Shown: piece by piece, positions 7,917-15,592 of the stretch
Layout: every line of letters starts with the position of its first letter
How positions within the stretch are numbered: the stretch's first letter is position 1
Source of the DNA: JABCYV01 sp963729325
GTDB lineage: Bacteria; Acidobacteriota; Terriglobia; Terriglobales; Acidobacteriaceae
Assembly: GCA_963729325.1 (NCBI GenBank)
Contig: CAVSNS010000019.1
Span: 1 to 64,000, forward strand
Reading direction: 5' to 3'
Length of the DNA stretch: 64,000 nucleotides
Translations under genes and position numbers: made by a program
Notes under the pieces: generated by a model
The model's input: the letters and a program-made list of their open reading frames with translations, nothing else
Told to the model about the DNA's origin: nothing
Databases searched by the model: none

Positions 7917-8837
7917 ATGCCGAGCCTTCAGAATGGGTCAGTGCGTCTGTTCCGCTTCGCCGGGATCGACTTGTTTTTGCATTGGTCCTGGTTTTTGGTG
8001 GCGGCGTATGAAATCAATGGCCGGACGAGGACCTATTCGTCGCTCACCTGGAACTTTCTGGAGTACCTTTCGCTGTTTCTGATTGTGATGCTTCACGAGT
8101 ACGGCCACGCGCTGGCCTGCCGCCAGGTGGGGGGAAACGCGAACCGCATCGTGCTGTGGCCTCTCGGCGGAGTGGCATATGTTGATCCGCCGCCGCGGCC
8201 GGGCGCCACACTTTGGAGCATCGCCGCCGGCCCATTAGTAAATGTCGCGCTGCTTCCAATTCTGACGGGGCTCGGCTTTCTGAGCCGAGACCTGGGCTGG
8301 GCCGCCGCGATGCCCAATGCTCACGCCCTGCTGCGGGCTGTGTGGTTCATGAACCTCAGCCTGCTCATTTTCAATATGCTGCCCATTTATCCACTGGATG
8401 GCGGCCAGATTCTTCGCGCGCTGCTGTGGTTCGTGCTGGGACGCGCCCGCAGCCTGATGGTCACCACATTCATCGGTTTTGCAGGTGTGGTTGGGTTGAT
8501 CGCTCTGGCTATATGGATACACTCGCTCTGGTTCGGCATCCTTTCCGTCTTCATCTTGACCAACTGCTGGCGAGGGCTTCAACACGCGCGGGCGCTATCT
8601 CGGTTGGGAAAGCTGCCGCGCCGCCTGGGATATGCCTGTCCGTGTTGCCAAACCGCGCCTCCACTTGGAGGCTTCTGGAAGTGCGGCCAGTGTGCTCAGC
8701 CCTTTGACACCTTCGAGACACAGGCTGTCTGTCCCCACTGCAGCACCCGGTTTGATGTCACTGCATGCCTGGACTGTGGCAGGGCAAACCCGATGAATGG
8801 GTGGATTGTTTCCGATCTCGTGGCTGCCAAGTCGTGA
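7917..8837 (+). CDS. M50-family intramembrane zinc protease with C-terminal zinc ribbons
   Basis: A 306-aa polytopic protein of the site-2 protease type. The active-site helix carries HEYGH (residues about 61-65) in VMLHEYGHALACRQ, and the second motif is YPLDGGQILRA (about 160-168), giving the third zinc ligand Asp. Several further membrane helices lie between and after these. After residue 240 there are four CxxC pairs (ACPCC, CGQC, CPHC, CLDC), that is two treble-clef or zinc-ribbon units on the cytoplasmic side. That tail is not a standard part of the protease and may bind a partner or nucleic acid. The substrate is unknown. Confidence 0.85.
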   Translation: MPSLQNGSVRLFRFAGIDLFLHWSWFLVAAYEINGRTRTYSSLTWNFLEYLSLFLIVMLHEYGHALACRQVGGNANRIVLWPLGGVAYVDPPPRPGATLWSIAAGPLVNVALLPILTGLGFLSRDLGWAAAMPNAHALLRAVWFMNLSLLIFNMLPIYPLDGGQILRALLWFVLGRARSLMVTTFIGFAGVVGLIALAIWIHSLWFGILSVFILTNCWRGLQHARALSRLGKLPRRLGYACPCCQTAPPLGGFWKCGQCAQPFDTFETQAVCPHCSTRFDVTACLDCGRANPMNGWIVSDLVAAKS

Positions 8838-8882
8838 AACCCCGTGAGGTACAATCCTGCGCTGCGGTTTCCGGATAAAATC

Positions 8883-10325
8883 ATGCGCAACGTCCTAATT
8901 TTCGTCTTGCTCGGTTCGTGCTCGCTGGTTGCGGCTCAGAATCTGTCTCCTGAAGTCAAAGAGTTCGTGAAGGTGGACGCGCCAGTGGTGGCGCTGACTC
9001 ACGTCCGCGTGATTGATGGATCCGGAGCTGCGGCCCGCGATGATCAGACGGTTGTCTTATCCAAGGGGAAGATCGAATCGCTCTCTGACGCGAAGGCGGC
9101 GAAGATTCCGGCCAACGCGCAAATCATGGATCTGCACGGATACAGCGTGATCCCCGGCCTGGTCGGCATGCACGACCACATGTTTTATCCCATGGGCAAC
9201 GTTATCTTCGGGGAGATGGCGTACAGCTTTCCGCGGCTTTATCTCGCTGGGGGCGTAACCACAATCCGCACCACCGGCTCGCTCGAGCCTTATACCGATC
9301 TCGAAACCAAGAAACAAATTGATGCCGGCAAGATTCCCGGCCCCAAAATGCACGTCACCGGCCCTTATCTCGAGGGCCCAGGATCGTTTGCCGTGCAATT
9401 GCACCAACTCACCAGTCCTGAAGACGCGACGAAAACCGTCAACTACTGGATGGACGAGGGAGTAGATAACTTCAAAGCTTACATGTTCATCACCCCGGCA
9501 GAGCTTTCGGCCGCTATTACTGCGGCACACAAGCGCGGCGCGAAAGTCACGGGGCATTTGTGCTCCGTCGGATTTCGCGAGGCGGCAGCGCTTGGTATTG
9601 ATGATCTCGAGCACGGCCTCGTGGTGGATACTGAATTCTTTGCAGAGAAGAAGCCTGGCGAGTGCCCCGATATTCCCGATGACATTCAGCGTTACGGCAA
9701 ACTCGAGGTGCGGTCCGGGCCGGTGCACGAGATGATCCTCGATCTCGTGCAGCATCACGTGGCGGTGACTTCTACGCTGCCGGTGTTTGAGATGGACGTG
9801 CCGGGGCGGCCCACCATGCAGCGTCGCGTGCTCCAAGCCTTGACTCCAGAGGCGCGCAGTGCCGTGCTTACGAACAAGCTTCGCGCCAGCGATCAGACCT
9901 TGCTCCGAAAGCGTTACGGCACGGACGAATCCCCTTGGTCCGCCGCGTTCAAAAAAGAAATGCAATTCGAGCACGAGTTCGTGAAAGCCGGGGGCCTGCT
10001 TCTGGCGGGACTCGATCCCACTGGAATGGGCGGGGTGATCGCCGGATTTGGCGATCAGCGCGAAGTCGAACTGCTGGTGGAAGCAGGATTCACGCCACTA
10101 GAAGCCATCCACATAGCCACCTATAACGGCGCGCAGTATTTGGGCGAGGCCGATAAGATCGGCACCATTTCCTCCGGCAAGCAGGCCGATTTAGTCGTGG
10201 TCAAAGGCGATCCCTCGCAAAAGATCGAAGACATTGAGAACGTCGAGATCGTATTCAAAGATGGAATCGGCTACGACTCCGCCAAGCTGATTGAATCGGT
10301 TCGTGGAATGGTGGGCAGTCGCTAA
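8883..10325 (+). CDS. Secreted amidohydrolase (imidazolonepropionase-like)
   Basis: A 480-aa metal-dependent hydrolase of the amidohydrolase superfamily. A signal peptide (MRNVLIFVLLGSCSLVAAQ) supports the ATG at 8883 over a GTG at 8844. Metal ligands are visible as HDH in GMHDHMFYP, the likely carbamylated Lys in NFKAYMF, His in VTGHLCS, EHG in DDLEHGLV and Asp in AGLDPTGMGG. The C-terminal GTISSGKQADLVVVKGDP is typical of the family. The substrate cannot be read from the sequence; periplasmic peptidase-like relatives exist. Its stop codon overlaps the maf start (TAATG), so the two are co-transcribed. A paralogue lies at 53487. Confidence 0.88.
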   Translation: MRNVLIFVLLGSCSLVAAQNLSPEVKEFVKVDAPVVALTHVRVIDGSGAAARDDQTVVLSKGKIESLSDAKAAKIPANAQIMDLHGYSVIPGLVGMHDHMFYPMGNVIFGEMAYSFPRLYLAGGVTTIRTTGSLEPYTDLETKKQIDAGKIPGPKMHVTGPYLEGPGSFAVQLHQLTSPEDATKTVNYWMDEGVDNFKAYMFITPAELSAAITAAHKRGAKVTGHLCSVGFREAAALGIDDLEHGLVVDTEFFAEKKPGECPDIPDDIQRYGKLEVRSGPVHEMILDLVQHHVAVTSTLPVFEMDVPGRPTMQRRVLQALTPEARSAVLTNKLRASDQTLLRKRYGTDESPWSAAFKKEMQFEHEFVKAGGLLLAGLDPTGMGGVIAGFGDQREVELLVEAGFTPLEAIHIATYNGAQYLGEADKIGTISSGKQADLVVVKGDPSQKIEDIENVEIVFKDGIGYDSAKLIESVRGMVGSR

Positions 10326-10918
10326 TGGCGGCGCTGGTCCTGGCCTCCGCTTCTCCGCGCCGCCAGGAACTTCTGCGGAATGCTGGCATCGCCTTCATAG
10401 CCCGCCCAACGAATATTCCAGAAGTACCCCTGAAGGGAGAAAATCCAAGCGAGTTTGTCGCGCGCATGGCGCGGGAGAAAGCGCTAGTGGTTTTTCATGA
10501 CAGTCCCGACGATTTTGTGTTGGGCGCCGATACCATCGTGATCGCGGATGCAGAAATTCTCGGCAAGCCTCGTGATGAGGCCGACGCAGCTCGCATGCTG
10601 CGCCTGCTCTCGGACCGCACGCACCAGGTGACGACTGCCGTCTGCCTGGCCGGCCCGCTGGGAACTTCAAACCGCGAATCGAAAACTGGCTTCGAGGACA
10701 AGCGTTCGGAGACGACATCGGTGACTGTCGCAAAATTGAGCGAAGAAGACATCCGCTCGTACATCGCCACTGGCGAACCCATGGACAAAGCCGGCGCGTA
10801 CGGCATCCAGGGCATTGCCTCACGCTGGATCTCTCGCATCGAGGGGGACTATTTCAATGTTGTGGGATTACCGGTGGCGTTGGTTTATCGCATGCTCAAG
10901 GAACGCGGCGCGTTTTAA
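10325..10918 (+). CDS. maf: Maf-like nucleoside triphosphate pyrophosphatase
   Basis: A 197-aa Maf/YhdE protein, a house-cleaning enzyme that hydrolyses non-canonical or methylated NTPs (dTTP/UTP type in relatives). The N-terminal signature LASASPRRQELL, the catalytic-base region VLGADTIV and the later GAYGIQGIASRW with YFNVVGLPV are all present. The start ATG shares one base with the stop of the amidohydrolase, so it is translationally coupled. Full length and intact. Confidence 0.93.
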   Translation: MAALVLASASPRRQELLRNAGIAFIARPTNIPEVPLKGENPSEFVARMAREKALVVFHDSPDDFVLGADTIVIADAEILGKPRDEADAARMLRLLSDRTHQVTTAVCLAGPLGTSNRESKTGFEDKRSETTSVTVAKLSEEDIRSYIATGEPMDKAGAYGIQGIASRWISRIEGDYFNVVGLPVALVYRMLKERGAF

Positions 10919-10947
10919 TTTAGACGCTAGATCATCTTAAGAGGAGC

Positions 10948-11115
10948 TCACGACTTCTTCTCGGAATCCTCTTCTCCGTTTTTTACTGCTGACTTGAAGT
11001 TCTTAATGCCTTCGCCGAGACCCTTACCCAAGTCAGCGAGTTTACTGGGTCCGAAAATGAGAAGCGCGATGGCCAGGATAAGCAGAATTTCTGGCAAACC
11101 CAATTTTCCAGGCAT
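10948..11115 (-). CDS. tatA: Twin-arginine translocase subunit TatA/E
   Basis: A 55-aa protein starting MPGKLGLPEI. It has one membrane helix (LLILAIALLIF), the TatA hinge FGPSKL, an amphipathic helix (ADLGKGLGEGIKNFKSAV) and a charged tail, the exact plan of TatA/TatE. GGAGG sits six bases before the ATG. TatA forms the pore of the twin-arginine export system in the inner membrane. No tatB or tatC is adjacent, so it is an orphan here. It is convergent with maf, 29 bases away. Confidence 0.92.
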   Translation of the reverse strand: MPGKLGLPEILLILAIALLIFGPSKLADLGKGLGEGIKNFKSAVKNGEEDSEKKS

Positions 11116-11233
11116 GTGGAGACCTCCCTGCGGGGTTCGCCAAGTGCTTTGGTGAGCGAGTGTTGGACTCGCAAAACACCCCTGTGGAAATTCTAGGCTT
11201 CCCGTAGTCCCGAGTCAAAAAAGCATAAGCTGC

Positions 11234-11260
11234 GCACGGGCGAGGACGCCCGCGCCTACA
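11234..11260 (-). repeat. Short palindromic repeat, family B (copy 1)
   Basis: Read on the minus strand it starts GTAGGCGCGGGCGTCC and forms a GC-rich hairpin. A copy at 31134-31159 is identical except for three positions, two of which change together so that the stem still pairs. The TAG stop of the M20 peptidase gene lies inside this element. Confidence 0.6.
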
Positions 11261-12443
11261 CTTGTTCGATCAGTCCGGCCAGGAGTGCTGGCCGGCGAGA
11301 TAGTTCAGAAATAACGATGAATTCATGCGTGGCGTGAGCGCCTTCCCCCACGCCGCCGAGGCCGTCCAGCGTCGGAATACCCAAGCCCGCTGTGAAGTTT
11401 CCGTCCGAACCGCCGCCGACCGCCGCTTCTTCGAGCTTCCAGCCGAGCGCACGGGCAATCTCTGCTGCTTTCCGGTAAAGCGCGGCCACGCCCGGGGTCC
11501 GCTCCATTGGCGGACGATTGATGCTTCCCGTAATTTGCAGCTTGCACTTGCGATTGAACGGCTTCAGCGACCGCAGCTTGCGGTCGATGCCTGCGGCGTC
11601 TTTCATGCGGGCGATGCGCACATCGAGCGAGGCTGTAGCTTCGGCGGGAATGACATTAGTCCGAGTGCCTCCGGAGATTATGCCGACGTTGAGTGTTAGC
11701 CCGCGCTTCAGGTCGACGAGCTTGGAAATTACCACGATTTGTTGGGCCAACTCGAGAATCGCGCTCTCGCCCTTTTCGAAATCCAGTCCTGAGTGCGCGG
11801 CTTTCCCAGTTACTTTGAGGGTGTACTCGCCCACGCCCTTGCGGGCCGTTTTTACCGCCCCATGCAACCCGTAGGATGGCTCAAGCACCAGCACGGCTGC
11901 CGAGTTCTTGGCCAGACTCTCTGTGATCCGACGGGAAGAATCGCTGCCAACTTCTTCATCAGAAACCAGCAGGACGGTCACGGGACGTGGCAAGGCGTCG
12001 TCGTGCCAGGCCCGGAGCGCCTCGATGGCGTGCAGCATCAGGCCAATTCCCGATTTCATATCGAGCGCGCCTGGTCCTCATAGGCGGCCATCGGCAATGC
12101 GGCAAGGCATATTCACCAAAGTACCAAGCGGGTAGACAGTGTCGATGTGCCCCAGCAGCAGGACCGGTTTGCCGCGGCGCTTGCCGGGGAAATCCACTTG
12201 CAAATGGTCGCCGAAGTCCTGGCTGCGATGAAATTTCGAGTGTCCGCCAAGTCCTTCGAACCTGCCCGCAAGTAGCGATCCCAGACGGTCGACGGCCTGC
12301 TTGTTGTCGCTGGGTGATTCGATTTCCACCAGTTGACGGATGGTTTGGACGATCTCGTCTTTTCGCTCGTCGAAATAACGTAAGTGGCTCGCCGCTTCAG
12401 CCGGAATGGCCCCGGACGATGGTTTCTTCTGCGGTTTCTTCAT
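11256..12443 (-). CDS. M20-family metallopeptidase with an in-frame TGA
   Basis: A zinc di-peptidase or carboxypeptidase G2-like enzyme of about 395 residues. The first metal motif is LLLGHIDTVYPLG, the general-base motif is SDEEVGSDSS, and GGGSDGNFTAGLG and ATHEF lie in the C-terminal part. Both halves are in the same frame, but codon 122 (12078-12080) is TGA. It sits within the conserved segment DGRL-stop-GPGALDMKSG, where relatives have Trp or Tyr. A single G-to-A change of TGG would create it. Translation of the lower half may start at ATG 12059. A sequencing error, a recent nonsense mutation or readthrough are all possible. Confidence 0.85.
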
Positions 12444-12515
12444 CTGTGGCCTTCCACCTCAGGGCCGAACTCAAAGCGCGGTACAGTATAATCGTCGCAC
12501 TCAACGAGACTAGCA

Positions 12516-13070
12516 ATGACTGATACTACTCACCCTGCGACCGAGATTTCGGAGGCCTCCAGGATCTCGCTGGATATTCATGATATTCAGGGCATCCTGC
12601 CTCACCGTTTTCCGTTTCTGCTGATCGATCGTGTGATTGACCTTACGCGGAAACAGCGGATTGTGGCCATCAAAAATGTCACCATCAATGAGCCGTTTTT
12701 TGCCGGGCACTTCCCCGGCCTGCCCATCATGCCGGGAGTACTCATCGTGGAAGCGATCGCGCAGGCTGGAGGCGCATTATTGCTTACCGAGGTGGAGGAC
12801 CGCAGCGAGAAACTGATGGTATTTACGGGAATCGAGAAGGCCCGTTTCCGGCGTCCTGTAGTTCCCGGTGATCAATTGCGCCTGGAAGTGGAAGTAAAAA
12901 CCTGGCGCGGCACCCCGCGAACCTTCGCAGTGCGTATGGCGGGCGCTGCATACGTTGGCAATAAGCGCGTCGCGGACGCTATCGTGACCTGCCAGCTTGT
13001 GGATCGTGCGCGTGGAATGGGAGGCACTGGCGACGATGCCGAGGAAGAAGAACGCGGAGGGCTAGGCTAG
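12516..13070 (+). CDS. fabZ: 3-hydroxyacyl-ACP dehydratase FabZ
   Basis: A 184-aa hot-dog-fold enzyme that dehydrates 3-hydroxyacyl-ACP in fatty acid and lipid A acyl-chain supply. The catalytic His is in LPHRFPFLLIDRV and the catalytic Glu in MPGVLIVEAIAQ; FAGHFPGLPIMPG is typical. It has an N-terminal extension of about 20 residues and an acidic tail not essential to the fold. A TATAAT at 12487-12492 may be its -10 box. It starts the cluster fabZ-lpxA-lpxI and is divergent from the M20 gene. Confidence 0.95.
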   Translation: MTDTTHPATEISEASRISLDIHDIQGILPHRFPFLLIDRVIDLTRKQRIVAIKNVTINEPFFAGHFPGLPIMPGVLIVEAIAQAGGALLLTEVEDRSEKLMVFTGIEKARFRRPVVPGDQLRLEVEVKTWRGTPRTFAVRMAGAAYVGNKRVADAIVTCQLVDRARGMGGTGDDAEEEERGGLG

Positions 13071-13097
13071 GCCTACGGATATCATAAAGCGCAACGA

Positions 13098-13889
13098 ATG
13101 ACCCAAGCACAGATCGACCCAGCCAACGTCCACGTCACCGCCATTGTCAGCCCACTCGCTAAAGTCCATTCGTCCTGCAAGATTGGCCCATATTGTGTGA
13201 TCGGGCCCCAGGTCGAAGTCGGAGAAGATTGTGAGCTGCTCTCCCACGTAGCCATCGAAGGGCCGACCACGATCGGCGCAGGCAACCGCTTTTTTCCGTT
13301 TTCATCCATCGGCATGCCCCCACAGGATTTGAGTTACGCCGGTGAGCCCACCCGTCTCGAGATTGGCAACCACAATGTGATCCGCGAATGCGTCACCATC
13401 AGCCGCGGCACCGCAAAAGGCAGCGGCTTGACGCGCGTCGGCAACCACACGCTGATAATGGCTTACGCTCATGTCGCGCATGACTGCGTGATCGGAGATC
13501 GCGTAATCCTGGCTAACGCCGCCACACTCGGCGGCCACGTTACCGTGGAAGACTGGGCGGTCGTGGGCGCGCTGTGCCCGGTTCATCAATTCGTTCGCAT
13601 CGGGACGCATGCCTACATCGGCGGAGGCACAACCGTCACGCGAGACGTGCTGCCATTTTCGAAGACCGCTGCCGCCCGCGATACCCATGCCTATGGCCTG
13701 AATGCGCTGGGGCTCGAACGCCGGGGCTTCAGCAAGGAACGCATCCGTAAGATCCATCATGCGTACAAAGTTCTGCTCGCATCCAAGCTCAACACTTCGC
13801 AGGCGCTGGAGAAGCTGAAGTCGGAACCGGAGCGCGGAGAAGATGTGGAGATGCTGATCCGATTTATCGAGGCTCGGAGAGGGGCGTGA
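13098..13889 (+). CDS. lpxA: Acyl-[ACP]-UDP-N-acetylglucosamine O-acyltransferase LpxA
   Basis: The first enzyme of lipid A synthesis, 263 aa, of usual length. Many left-handed beta-helix hexapeptides are visible (VSPLAKVHSSCKIGPYCVIG and onward), the catalytic His is in MAYAHVAHDCVIGD, and the helical C-terminal domain (GLERRGFSKERIRKIHHAY) is complete. It follows fabZ after 27 bases, so the two are likely one operon, and shows that the cell makes an outer membrane with lipid A. Confidence 0.96.
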   Translation: MTQAQIDPANVHVTAIVSPLAKVHSSCKIGPYCVIGPQVEVGEDCELLSHVAIEGPTTIGAGNRFFPFSSIGMPPQDLSYAGEPTRLEIGNHNVIRECVTISRGTAKGSGLTRVGNHTLIMAYAHVAHDCVIGDRVILANAATLGGHVTVEDWAVVGALCPVHQFVRIGTHAYIGGGTTVTRDVLPFSKTAAARDTHAYGLNALGLERRGFSKERIRKIHHAYKVLLASKLNTSQALEKLKSEPERGEDVEMLIRFIEARRGA

Positions 13890-13938
13890 TTAAGTAATAA
13901 GTGAAATCGCCTGTTCTCTGCGTGATCGGCTCCAATAA

Positions 13939-14625
13939 ATGAGACTGTCGGTGTCTAAAAGATTGATGATTCGGCGATTAACAATCGCGGTTGCAGTTGT
14001 GGGGCTGGTGGCATTCGGCTCTTTGTTTTTTTACGTACATCTTTTAAACGAGAGGGCGGAAACTATGGTCCGAACCGCCTATGAGCTTTCTGACCAAAAA
14101 CAGATTCCTACGCTTGCAGAAATTCAGGAGCGTTTTGGAAAGGGACTCAAGCGACTTGATGCATGTCCACCTTCAGAATGCTCATATACAGTAGTTTTGT
14201 CGAATCGAGTTCTCGCCGCACTTCATGTCGTCCCATACACAGAAATAGAGTCGTACTTCTGGGTGAGAAATGGAATGGTCTTGGAAAACATGGTGAATTA
14301 CACGACAAAGGTCAATCACCGATATAACGTCGTGAGTCATGTTCAGGTTGATTTTTGCAAAGGATGTCAGACGTTCGCTATCCATCCGTGGGATGAATCC
14401 TCGCCACTGGACACCAACGGACTCGTTGAGATTGGCAATGAAGCTTCAGCCCAAGACAGGCGCACCGTTCTCGCGCTTAACACACGCTGCCTGACAAAGC
14501 TCGGCGGGTGCGACAGCGTCGCTGATTTGCTTCCAACAGTTTGGGAGCAAACGGCAAACAAGAGAATCGCTTGCAAGATCCGGAACGATAGAGGCTTCAT
14601 AGAGAAGCCAGCCAACTGGCCTTAA
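13939..14625 (+). CDS. Hypothetical protein with N-terminal membrane helix, 228 aa
   Basis: I do not recognise this protein. Residues 10-35 contain a hydrophobic helix (LTIAVAVVGLVAFGSLFFYVHLL), so it is probably anchored with a soluble part outside. Cys pairs occur at CPPSEC, CKGC and in CLTKLGGC, which could form disulfides. Base composition is clearly more AT-rich than that of fabZ, lpxA and lpxI around it, which suggests later insertion into the lipid A cluster. ATG at 13939 and 13966 are both possible starts. It reads intact. Confidence 0.55.
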   Translation: MRLSVSKRLMIRRLTIAVAVVGLVAFGSLFFYVHLLNERAETMVRTAYELSDQKQIPTLAEIQERFGKGLKRLDACPPSECSYTVVLSNRVLAALHVVPYTEIESYFWVRNGMVLENMVNYTTKVNHRYNVVSHVQVDFCKGCQTFAIHPWDESSPLDTNGLVEIGNEASAQDRRTVLALNTRCLTKLGGCDSVADLLPTVWEQTANKRIACKIRNDRGFIEKPANWP

Positions 14626-14695
14626 CTGTCGAAAATTCGGCATTCACCCAGCACACCGCCGCAACGCACATTAATATATCTAGTCGTTGCTTCCC

Positions 14696-15537
14696 ATGGC
14701 CCCAACCCCCAAACTCGGCCTCATCGCAGGCAACGGCCGTTTCCCATTCCTGGTACTCGAGGCCGCCCGCGCCCAAGGCTTGGAAGTAGTAGTCGCCGCA
14801 ATCAAGGAGGAAACTTTCCCAGAGATTGAGACGCGGGGCGCGTTCCGTTCACTGGCTTTCGCTCGGGGAACTTTCCAAATTGATTGAGACTTTTAAGCGT
14901 GAAGGTGTGCATCGCGCCGTCATGGCGGGGCAGGTCAAGCACAAGCAGATTTTTTCCAGCATCCGGCCGGATTGGCGCTTGGCCAAGCTGCTGCTCTCAT
15001 TGGGCACGCGGAACACTGACTCACTGCTTGGGCGCCGTCGCCAAAGTTTTGGCCGATGAAGGAATCACGCTGGAAAGTTCCACGTCGTTGCTCGAACCAC
15101 TTTTGGCGAAAGCCGGCGTTCTGACTAAGCGCACCCCCACCGAGCAAGAGAAGAAAGACATCGACTACGGACGCGCCTTGGCCCGTCATCTGGCGCAGTA
15201 CGATATCGGACAAACCGTAGTGATCGCTGAGCTGGCCTGCGTTTCGGTGGAGGCCATGGAGGGTACCGACGCCACGATCGAACGCGCGGGGCAAATCATG
15301 GCTTCGCTCGAAGCTGACGCTTCCACTCTGAGCCGGGCGCTGACCGTGGTAAAGATCGCCAAGCCGAATCAAGATATGCGCTTCGACGTTCCGGTAGTGG
15401 GAGTGAAAACGATTGAAGTGATGAGAAAAGCAGGAGCCACATGCCTGGCTTTGGATGCGGGCAAATGCCTGTTGCTCGATGGAGCCGCAATCACCACCGC
15501 CGCCGATGAGGCGGCCATCGCAATCGTGGCGGACTAG
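14696..15537 (+). CDS. lpxI: UDP-2,3-diacylglucosamine diphosphatase LpxI (frame-broken twice)
   Basis: LpxI cleaves UDP-2,3-diacylglucosamine to lipid X and UMP. The N-terminus KLGLIAGNGRFPFLVLEAAR is the family signature. Near 14845 the frame changes to one reading LIETFKREGVHRAVMAGQVK and FSSIRPDWRLAKLLL. Near 15030 it changes again, to ADEGITLESSTSLLEPLL, then DIGQTVVIAELACVSVEAMEGTDATI and MRFDVPVVGVKTIEVM. All parts match the family in order, so the gene is whole apart from two indels. LpxI is the alternative to LpxH and suits the position next to lpxA. Confidence 0.88.
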
Positions 15538-15592
15538 AAGTCCATGTCAGCGCGTTGACTTACCCCACCTCTGGTCCTAAGATTTCAAGCCA

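Noticed and set aside
9057..9974. 305-codon minus-strand frame under the amidohydrolase
   Set aside because: It is fully opposite a well-conserved gene and shows no domain; explained by codon bias.
12078..12080. Selenocysteine codon in the M20 peptidase
   Set aside because: The position is aromatic in the family, not cysteine, and no SECIS-like hairpin follows directly; a point change is simpler.
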